The notes under the pieces are model-generated. The model was given only the letters and a program-made list of their open reading frames with translations. It was not told where the DNA came from and did no database searches. The translations under genes were made by a program, and so were the position numbers. This document shows, one piece after another, positions 54,884 through 64,000 of a DNA stretch of 64,000 nt. The stretch spans positions 54,555,427 to 54,619,426 of the forward strand of contig CM042089.1 of the NCBI GenBank assembly GCA_023512835.1, written 5' to 3'. The first letter of the stretch is position 1; each line of letters starts with the position of its first letter. The stretch comes from Taxillus chinensis (lineage: Eukaryota; Streptophyta; Magnoliopsida; Santalales; Loranthaceae).

Positions 54884-57800
54884 AAGAAGAAAGCAACCAA
54901 GCACACACAGGTTTCTTCACCAAAGAACAAAACTACTACACCTGTGATGAAAACTGTTAACTTTGTGCCTAGCAAAGCTGCCAAAACTAACCATAAGAAA
55001 GGAGAATCAACAAAGAGCCCAAAGAACAAACTTGCTAACAAATCTAATGATGGATCACCAACGTTATCATGAAAAATCAAATCATCTCCGACTTATTGGA
55101 GACCAAAAGTGTTAACTGTAGCTTTCACTTACCCAAAGCCCAAGCATAATTGGGTCCCCAAAACTTAGTTGCCTGTTGTGCAGGAACAGGTACATGGAGC
55201 TAAAAGTAGCCACCGGGAACAAGAGATCAATTCTATCCAGTGGTACCTTGACAGTGCCTGTTCTGTACACATGACAGATGATGCCTCTCTATTGAGTGAA
55301 GTAAGGGAGGTTGCAGCTTCATCTATCACATTCGGCGATAACAAAAAGGGTAAGATTGTTGGTAAGGGTACTCTCTCAAATGGTTTTGTTTCAATTTAGA
55401 ATGTATCTTTTGTTTAAGGTCTCAAACATAACCTGTTGAGCATAAGTCAATTGTGTGACAAGGGTTATGAAGTTTTGTTCACTAAACACACCTGCACAGT
55501 TATAGATCCTATCTCCAAAGAGGTAAAGCTGAATGGACACAGACAAGGCAATGTCTATAAATTGGTCTTTGGTAATGCTCAATCTAATGAACCAATTTGT
55601 TTTCTGTCTAAAGTTTCTCCTGAGATTAGTTGGTTATGGCACAAGAGATTTGGTCATTTAAACTTTAAGACTATTTCTAAACTGGCATCTCTTGATTTGG
55701 TTGAGGGCTTACCTAAGCATGTTTATGAGAAAGAACACCCTTGTAGGGATTGTCAGCTGGGAAAGCAGGTGAAACACTCTTTTAAGAGTGTGGATAAAAC
55801 CTCAATCACACAACCACTTGAACTTCTGCACATGGACCTATGTGGACCAATAAATGTGTCTTCATTATCTGGTGCACGATACTTCCTTGCAATAGTAGAT
55901 GACTATACCATATATACATGGGTTATGTTTCTCAAGAACAAAACTGAAACATTTGAGAATCTTGTTGAACTCTTCAATTGGACAACTAATGTTAAGAGTC
56001 TCTCTATTAAATGCATTAGAAGTGATAATGGCAAGGAATTTGAATTTTTTGATATGCTAGAGTTTTGTACTGAACATGGTATTCAGCATAATTTCTTAGC
56101 ACCTAGAACTCCACAACAAAATGGAGTCGCTGAAAGAAAGAATAGGACTTTAGTTGAAGCAGCTAGAACCATGTTGACAGGAGCTCAATTCTCAAAATCT
56201 TTATGGGCTGAAGCCGTTGCAACTGCTTGTTATGTACAAAACAGAACTCTAATTAACAAATGAGCCATGAAAACACCCTATGAGTTATGGAAGGGAAGGA
56301 GACCAAACATTGGTCACCTAAGGATCTTCGGGTGTACTTGCTATATTCTGAACAATGGCAAGGACTACTTGAATAAGTTTGATGCCAAGTCAGATGATGC
56401 ATATCTTGTTGGATATTCCATGACTAGCAAGGCTTATCGTGTGTTTAATAGAAGGACTAAAACTGTTGAAGAGTATATTCATGTTTCTTTTGATGAGACT
56501 AACCATGGTATGTGGAAAGGAGACCAAAATGTAAATGAAGTGCATGATACTATCATAGTAGAAGACCAAGACATAGATTACCCTACAACGACTGAACGAG
56601 TGGAAGATGCCCCTAAACCTGAAGACCAAAGAGCTGAACCGGTTGCTACAGAATCAAATCAAACATCAACAAAAGATCATGACCTTAACATTCAACCTAT
56701 TCAGTCTCTGTCACCTCCACTAGCCCAAGAACCTGACATAGAGCAGTTAGACATTCAACATGAAGAAAGAGAAGACCTTCCAAAGGCAAGGACAAGGTTA
56801 AAGGACCTCCCATCTGAACTAATAATAGAAGATCCTACTGCACGCGTCAAAACAAGGGCTGCCACACTTCATGAGAATCTATGCATGTGTTTTTTATCAC
56901 AAGTGGAGCCAAAAGCAATTGATGATGCAGTTGAAGATCACTATTGGATTGACGCTATGCAAGAAGAGCTCAATCAGTTCAAGAGACAGAAAGTATGGGA
57001 GTTAGTCAACAGGCCTAGATCACAACAAGTCATTGGCGTAAAATGGATCTTCAGAAATAAACTTGATGCTAATGGTGTTGTGATCAGAAACAAGGCCAGA
57101 CTGGTGGCAAAAGGTTACAGACAAGAACAAGGAATTGACTATGATGACACCTTTGCACTAGTTGCTAGGCTAGAGGCCATCTACATGTATTTAGTATATG
57201 TAGAATACAAGGACTTCAAGGTTTATCAAATGGATGTCAAGAGTGCATTCCTTAACGGAGACCTACAAGAAGAAGTCTATGTTGAACAACCTCCTGGATT
57301 TCTAGAGCCAAACCAAGAACACAAGGTGTACAAATTGAAGAAGGCTCTATATGGACTAAAACAAGCTCCCAGAGCTTCGTATGAAACATTGTTAGAATTT
57401 ATGATCAAAAACAAGTTCAAAAAAGGAAAAATTGACCCCACTCTGTTTCTCAAGGAAGGAAAAGGATCACCCTTGACTGTTCAAATTTATGTTGATGACA
57501 TCATATTCGGATCAAGGGATAAAAAACAGTGTGAATAATTCTCCCATTTGATGAAAAGTGAATATGAAATGAGTATGATGGGAGAACTTTCATTCTTTCT
57601 TGGGTTAGAGGTCAAGCAGTTGAAGGATGAGATCTTTATCAGTCAAACTAAATACACTAATGAGATTCTAAAGAAATTCAAGATGACTGATGTGACTCAC
57701 ATGAAAACACCCATGCCTACAAACGCCAAATTTGATATGGATGAAGCAGGCAAAGAAGTGGATATCACATAATACAGAAGCATGATTGGATCTTTGTTAT

Positions 57801-58434
57801 ATCTCACAGCAAGCAAACCTCATATAATGTTCACAACATGCATCTGTGTAAGATACCAAACAAATCCCAAGGAGTCTCATATATCTCATGTCAAAAGGAT
57901 TATGCGGTATCTCAAGGGAACTGAAAATTTGGGACTTTGGTACCCAAAGGAGTCTAAATTCAAACTGAGAGGCTTTTCAGATACAGACTTTGCTGGTTGC
58001 AGGATTGATAGGAAGAGCACAAGTGGAACATGCCAACTGCTTGGCAACAGACTTGTATCCTGGTTCAGCAAGAAAAGAATTCAGTTTCAACCTCAACGGC
58101 TGAAGCTGAATATATTTTTTTAGGAAGTTATTGTGCTCAACTGCTTTGGATGGCCAGTCAACTTTCAGACTATGGATTTAACCTGAAGGTTGTGCCACTA
58201 TACTGTGACAACACAAGCGCCATTGCAATTTCCAACAATCCTGTCATGCATCCCAAAACCAAGCACATCCAGGTCAGACATCACTTCATACGTGACCATG
58301 TGCTGAAGAAGGACATTTCCCTTAAGTATATATCCACTGATGACCAACTTGCCAACATATTCACTAAACCACTACACGAAGCCAGGTTCAATGAACTTCT
58401 GACAAAACTCGGCATGCTAGATTCAACTACATAA
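54884..58434 (+). pseudogene. Sire-B pol: protease, integrase, RT, RNase H
   Basis: After the gag stop a Lys-rich linker leads to protease WYLDSACSVHMTDD (55241). Integrase: HKRFGHLNFKTISKLASLDL and CRDCQLGKQVKHSF (about 55640-55790); core MDLCGPINVSSLSGARY (about 55830), SDNGKEFEF (about 56020), PQQNGVAERKNRT (about 56113). [15 protein letters not shown] (about 57040), [18 protein letters not shown] (about 57236) and YVDD (57487-57498). RNase H from DTDFAGC (about 57980) to FTKPLHEARF (about 58362) and stop at 58432. Stops at 55397, 55415, 56261, 57536 and 57770; one-base deletion near 58074 relative to the copy at 14310. Order INT-RT is diagnostic of Ty1/copia. Confidence 0.92.
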
Positions 58435-60236
58435 TTCTTAGTGCATGTCCTATGTTTCATTTACTTCAAACTAAGTACCTATGCATGAACATAAGTAAGG
58501 CACTGTTAATAGCTGGTTATCTCTCCATGAAAATTAGTAGTGCCTAAGTGCAATTCATACATTTTTACTGCAAGACATTGAGAAATCACATAGATGAAAC
58601 TTGCTACCTTTGAACCTAGTATAAGTCTTTCGTGCAACCTGTCATGATTCCACAAGTCATGAGTGTACTGAGTGCATTTACCTCCATAACCATCAAATGA
58701 TATTTCCATTATATGTTCTTCTTCTTCTAGTGAATATCGCCTGTGTGGCATTGTATTCATTAACTAGCAGGAACTGTAGTATCTCATGGTACTGTTGGCT
58801 TGCACGGAAAGGATCCTCAATGATTTAATGCTCTAAGGATGATTGAGACTGTAAAACTTGAGAATCATAAAATGCCTATTACTCAAAAAGAGCCAATACC
58901 TTTCAATGGAGAAAGGCAAGGAGAAAAAGGCAAAAAGAGACTATAAAATAGATTGCCTATCTTATGGGGAGTCCTCACTACTACCCTCAAATGTGTCTCC
59001 TTCAGAGTAATAATTGGAGTTCAAACTGTACAATCATCTGATATCCAAAAGAAACTGTGTTGAGCTCTGTCACAATAAAAAGGTTCATGAATTAGTACTG
59101 CAAATGCGTGCTCTACAAAGAAAAAGGGGCAGCTCACACAGACAATATGAATGATCAACCTCCAAACTCTATACATGTACTGTGTTATAAGTTAGACATT
59201 GATAGAGTGTGTGTTATGATTCTCAATAGGACAATCCTGTCTCTCATCATCTATGCTGAATTAAAAATCATTGTTGGATTAGGGTTTGTGGTAAGATTTG
59301 GTTGACCATGAGTATACCAAACAGTGTAATCCTAGTTCCTGAATCATACTCACATGCTGATCCGAGAGTGAGAGGGTGAGGCCTTCACTGAGTGAGTTTT
59401 GCTTATATGTGAGCTGACTATCGAATTCATGACTGGGTTGGTAAAATGAATTGACTATGGTTTACTGGATGCTATGTTGACATTGTGACCAATGTCCTAC
59501 ATAAAGAATTGAATGATGAAGCACTTAGTCATTTCTAAGGTTAATGGAAAGAAAAATGGTCGTCAAACAATAGTCATACATGTAAACCAGGTATTTCGGT
59601 TGTGAGAATTCAAGCTCTGAACATGTACTCATAATTCCATTTACGGCACTATTCATCATCCATGTTTTTATGAGATATCATATGAGTCATATTCGTGTTG
59701 TTAAGTATTGAAAAAGTCTAGAGGAATCCGCCACTGTCGCTGAATCCGTAGTCAATCATTAAGCACAAAGCATTGAAGAATTGCTGCCTCAAAGACTGCT
59801 TCTTCGTAGCCTCGAAGCTCAGAGACTCGCTACGCAGCTTCGTAGGGTTACCGTCCTGAGGGTCGAAGCTTAATGGATTTGGCTCCCTCGTTTCTCAAGC
59901 GTCGAAGACATGTCAACACGCTACTGTGCACTTAAAATTCAAAGCACACCGACACAAGGGGTGACGTGCACTCGTTGCTTGAGTACTCTAATGGGTGGAT
60001 CCAGAAGATAAAGAGACTAGTCAGAGAAAAGAACGTGGACCATAAAGACGAACGAACAAAGTATGTGACTTCTACGATACACTTCTCACCTCATATATAA
60101 GTCACTGATAGAGACGGAGCTCAAAGGTACGCTCTTCGTTTTCACACTCGAACCCTAACCCTAAGCGCTCCCTCTGACCACCTTCGAACCTTACAATCTC
60201 TCTCTATGAGTGTCTCTTTCTCTCTCTATAACCTTT
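58435..60236 (+). other. Sire-B spacer between pol and 3' ORF
   Basis: No gene supported. Near the end it holds CTTCGTAGGGTTACC-type motifs like those of the LTR (59800-59900), a TATA-like ATATATAA (60093-60100), then a leader with AACCCTAACCCTAAG (60151) and CT-rich runs directly before the ATG at 60237. The duplicated copy is at 14677-16394. Confidence 0.65.
60093..60100 (+). promoter_or_regulatory. Possible internal TATA box before the 3' ORF
   Basis: ATATATAA, about 144 bp before the start codon at 60237, conserved at 16336-16343. The leader that follows (telo-box-like AACCCTAA, CT repeats) resembles a plant gene 5' UTR. A separate transcript is an inference. Confidence 0.4.
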
Positions 60237-63180
60237 ATGGCAGGCCTCAGCTCATCGATGGCAGAAGGTCTAAATGAAATCATCCCGAGCTTCATTGTCG
60301 ACTAGGAAGCCATAGGCAACGCGAAAGTCAGCTGGCTAGGCGAGTTCAGAAATTGCCTCGATGAATCTGGGATTGCATCCGTATGATCGAGGATGCATGA
60401 TATACTGGTGGAAGACATCTCTGAGTTTCACGAGACTTCGGCGATCTCTGGAGACGACCTGGTGGGAACAGTACTAGGAATGGAGATTCGGCTCTCTGCC
60501 GAAACGCTTCAAAATGCACTTTCACTCCCTAAAGGTAACTTTGAACCTCTACCCAGTATCTCCCGAGAAGAGTGTAAGTCTTTTCTGGGGTATTCCAACC
60601 CTGGAAATCAAGGTCGGGGAGCCCTGAAGATTGGGTTGTCCGGTCAGGCACTGGCGACTCTCATAGTCACCAGACAGTGCCAAATGTGCAAGTAGAATGC
60701 TCATGATTCTGTAAGCCATGAGCAGATGAAGATCATGTGTAGTGTACTTCAAGGAAAAAGAATAGACTGGGGAGCTCAACCACACAACATGATCAAGAGC
60801 AAGAAGGGGCACTTTGGACTGGTTCTTACTAAAATCCTAAGGTTCCTTCACCCTGATGTGTTCAATCACCGACCCACGGTGCCACTACCGGCCAAGTTTA
60901 TCTTCAAGAGCATATACGAGGATGGCCGGCTAGAGATCAAGCCTATGAAAAGGCCCGGGTCGAGTGTGAGAAGTCTCGCTGAGGACACTGCAATTTCTGT
61001 TAGAGCCCCAACTCCTAGACCACGTCAAATGGCACCTGTTCCCCAGACTTCTTGAGCATCCTCTGCGTCTGCCGCAACGGTCCATATAGCTGAAGTGGTG
61101 GAGAATATTATCAGAACCTGTCTCCCACTGACCCTACACCAGAGGAAGCTCAACCTTCTGATAGGCCCAGTGATACTATAGAGGTAAGAGAGCCTACAGC
61201 TGGAGGGCAGTCACCGGTACAGGAAACCCCAGAGGTTAAGAGCATAGCACCTGTTCTGTTAAGTTCACTTGTGGAGTCTGAGCTAGAAGACTTTTATGTT
61301 GAGTATGTCAAGGCTCATATGACCCCCGCTGAATTAAGGAAGGCTTGGATTGCCTTTAGCAAGCAGATGGTGGATAGACCATCTGATCATTTGGTTAGTA
61401 GGGCAGGGTCTTGTAAGGAGAGACCCAGTGGAAACTATTTCAATGGTTGCCCCATCTCCCATCATGGTGGACACACCTGTCCCATCAGCTCCCCATAATG
61501 TGACAATAGATTCAGCAGCTGAGGCGAAGGAAGCACAAGAAGCACAAGAAGCACTTGCAGCTGAGGCAAGTGGCTCTGATGCTGAAGCAGCACCACAGGG
61601 TTCTGTACCTGTGGATCGATCTGAGATGGCTATACCACCTATACCACAATCTCATCAAGTGGCCACTCAGGTGAGTGAGGATTCAGCAGCCCATATCCTA
61701 ATGGCTATTCCATTGACAGCTGCGTCTCATTCCTGACCGCTGAAGAGGTAGATCTTCTTGCAACCAAAGTCCTTGAGAAACTAATTTCCTCGGGTATCCT
61801 TAAAGCATCAGTATCTCAAGCTTTTGAGGAACGACTTGCTGCGGTGGAGTCAGGCATGGAAGAGGTACGCACTCAAGTAGAATTATCTGACCGTACCCTA
61901 GACAAGGTGCAGCAAGAGATGACGTCTCTCATGCGTGTAAACTCAGATGGGTTCAGACATTTGGAGGAACACTGTGAAGACATAAAAGGTGCTTACCAGA
62001 GGCAATACCAAGGTCTCAGTACAACCTTGGGTGCCATTCTCTCTGAATGTCATCGTTTTGCCAGTGGGGAGATAGCTTTAACAGTCAAAAATCCACACAA
62101 ACTGCCAACAGACAGGCCTGCACCTGAACTAGTTGAAGATCCTACACAAACAGCAGAGCCTACTCCAAGTTATTCACCACCTCCACCAACAGCCACTTAC
62201 TCCCGTGGGCGAAAGCGTGCGCACAGAACCACTGTCCTCACAGATTCTAATGATGATGATGATGTGCCCATTGGAACACGCATGAAGAAGCATCCTACTG
62301 CTCCAGGCCAAACCTCATCCTCCACTCAGCCTGGTCCCTCCACGACCCATCCAAGTTCGGCTGAGGCCTCCATGCCAGCTTCACCCACTAAACCAGCCGC
62401 TACCTCCACCTCTACAACTATGGTACCACCGTGCACTGTCACTACCAGAGCTAGCCCAGCTGAACTTGCCGCTTTCAATAGATATATTGCTGGGGACACC
62501 TCCACGTGGACTTATGGCTACGAAGCCTTCTTCACTGGACCCGACCTATGTCGTTTACTACACAACAGTGAAGAAATGGATAATATTGAGATGACATAGT
62601 TCATCTTTGCCCAAAAGTTCTATCTGGCGAAGCTTCCTCTCCATATCCGCCGAGATACCCGTGTGGAGCTCTGTTTGCCTATTATGTAGGCTTAGCTCAT
62701 TGATGATGCCTCAATGATCGAGTTTATTCAGGGTTGCAGATATGAGAACTCCTTTCGTCCATAGAACGAGGTTCACAATGTGCTCATCCCCTACCTATCA
62801 ACATCCCCCCACTGGTTTCTTCTCGATATCGATTTCAAAAACCAGAGGATCGTCATCTTTGACTGCAAGCCCACTACTCTACTCCTCCACTGGCAGGAAC
62901 AACTCCGTGAATTCAATCGCACCCTCACGCGAGTCATGTAGGGATATTCGCATGGGTGTGGTGGCTATCCTCTTTCAAAACCGATGGAGATTACTCACGT
63001 CAAACAAGGCGTTCCTACTCAGGATGATGCTCATAGCTGTGGTTTCTATGTCTGCCACTATCTTCGCATTCTGACCTCCACTAGCTTCCCTGCCCTCGTG
63101 CCTAAATTCGATCGTGTGAGCAGTCAAGCCGCCTCATTACATCTAACTACTTCTCAACTTCTACCAAGCAAGCCACTGTT
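60237..63180 (+). pseudogene. Sire-B 3' ORF: plant transposon domain plus C48/ULP1 peptidase
   Basis: A third gene after pol, in the envelope-like position of Sireviruses. From ATG 60237 (MAGLSSSMAEGLNEI) to 61055 it encodes the putative plant transposon domain, with EECKSFLGYSNPGNQG (about 60570), RIDWGAQPHNMIK (about 60760) and KILRFLHPDVFNH (about 60830); stops at 60306, 60384, 60693 and 61053. An acidic/Ala-rich linker has frame changes; from 61844 a coiled-coil and a Pro/Ser/Thr-rich linker lead in one frame to the C48 domain. Its residues are His in PHWFLLDIDF (about 62807), Asp in VIFDCK (about 62855), and QDDAHSCGFYVCHY with Gln and Cys (about 63020-63060). Stops at 62597, 62687, 62693, 62762 and 62939. 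The domain pair occurs in plant transposon proteins; activity and target here are unknown. The exact C-terminus is unclear. Confidence 0.82.
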
Positions 63181-63384
63181 TTTCTGTTTACGCAAAGTAT
63201 ACAATATTCTGACTTTAAACCGTAACTGTCTTGTACTATATTTAATTGTACACTGCTCTTCTTATTTCCTCTTTCTGTGTACTTTCTTTCTCTCAGTTAC
63301 TTTCTTGTTTATCTCTTTGTTATGCTGCCTACTGTCCTCTACTTTCTTGTGTTGCTCCCATGTGTTCTGGTGCTTGTTCCTCAC

Positions 63385-63625
63385 CCCAAAAGGGGGAGTG
63401 TGTCTTAGAGGGAGCAAGGTTATAAGGGGAGTTATCTTCGAAGGGAGGTAGCTACGACACTTCATGACTACGGGGGAGAGGAGTGTACATTTTCTTACTT
63501 TCAATCTCCTCAAATTTTTATCACACAAAGAGATTTATCTGTTAACTTTAAACTACCCATCAAACTCATAGTCTCAGACTTCATGTTTTTCACCCGTTGT
63601 CAGCTTACATTAAATAGGGGGAGAT
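63385..63625 (+). promoter_or_regulatory. Ladder of polypurine tracts, large Sire-B element
   Basis: AAAAGGGGGAG (63389), TTAGAGGGAGC (63405), AAGGGGAG (63434), ACGGGGGAGAGGAG (63469) and AAATAGGGGGAGAT (63612) just before the LTR. Positions correspond to those at 3138-3376. Confidence 0.75.
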
Positions 63626-64000
63626 TGTTGGAAATATAGGATTTGATGAAGCTGCCAAAATACAGTCTAAGTCTGGAGACTCGAAGATCCGAAGGTTGTA
63701 GGGTCGAAAAGTCGAAGTTCGTAGAAATAGAGCTGTCACAAGACATATTGGCGAGAGGCTCATAGACTCGTAGGGTCTGGAGACTCGAAGTAAAAATATG
63801 ACAGAACACGCTGCGACTCATAGATCCAGGGTCGAAGGTCGTAGAGTCGAAGTGCGAAAAAGAGAGAGTTACTGCAAGCGTAAATAAATTTAGAGACTCG
63901 TAGAGTCAAAGAATTCTAAAGAACAGTAACCAACTTTAAATGACTCGAAGACTCGAAGCCTGTAGAACTATAGAGTCCCTAAGAGTGCCTAAGTCAATTA
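63626..64000 (+). repeat. Sire-B 3' LTR, start only
   Basis: TGTTGGAAATATAGGATTTG and the following 350 bp match the LTRs at 3377 and 8307. The window ends inside it; about 1.6 kb should follow. Confidence 0.93.

Noticed and set aside
60151..60166. Interstitial telomere repeat AACCCTAACCCTAAG
   Set aside because: Only about two units, in a leader-like context; telo-box-like motifs are common in plant 5' regions.

Overview
This window is intergenic heterochromatin from a flowering plant. Every stretch I can identify is an LTR retrotransposon or a piece of one. No host gene, tRNA gene or rRNA gene is visible. The plant assignment rests on the lineages present: Sirevirus-type Ty1/copia with long gag and an extra 3' ORF, Athila/Tat-type Ty3/gypsy with a tRNA-Asp primer site, and a Tekay-type chromovirus with a C-terminal chromodomain. 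The species cannot be told. Names below (Sire-B, Sire-L, T1, S) are working labels.

Layout. 1-1555: 3' part of a T1 gypsy LTR, inserted in the 3' end of one Sire-B element (internal 1556-3376, 3' LTR 3377-5442). 5443-6676: Sire-L-type copia fragment (+). 6677-8153: Athila-like LTR (-), truncated. 8154-8306: inverted piece of a Sire-B LTR. 8307 to the window end: a second Sire-B element (+). Its 5' LTR is 8307-10271, PBS 10274, gag 10314-11821 continuing at 54077-54883, pol about 55149-58434, a spacer with a possible internal promoter, a 3' gene (plant transposon domain plus C48/ULP1 peptidase) 60237 to about 63180, a ladder of polypurine tracts, and the 3' LTR from 63626.

Inside the gag of that element, with target duplication GATCT (11817-11821, 54077-54081), lies a Sire-L copia element (-), 11822-54076. 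Sire-L itself carries five insertions, four of them complete with target duplications recognisable at both ends and all five bounded by TG...CA: an L-family solo LTR 17670-19030 (GATCA), a complete Athila-like element 23457-34367 (ACCTC), a 2.86-kb solo LTR S 35321-38180 (AACAG), a T1 solo LTR 39055-40838 (AAATT), and a Tekay element 42307-52880 (GGTGA). The Tekay element contains another solo LTR, 45435-47335 (CCGAG). The far 3' end of Sire-L has been replaced by a 4.1-kb copy of Sire-B pol and spacer (12291-16394).

All coding regions are broken by stops, frameshifts, deletions or insertions, so none is expected to make a full polyprotein. The most interesting points are: C48/ULP1-like peptidase domains carried by two unrelated retrotransposon lineages; a splice-donor to splice-acceptor module inside three divergent gypsy LTR families; an identical 18-bp ACGT-core palindrome beside the TATA box of unrelated LTRs; U3 hairpins that keep their place but change arm sequence; and premature stops shared between copies, which suggests spread of already defective elements.
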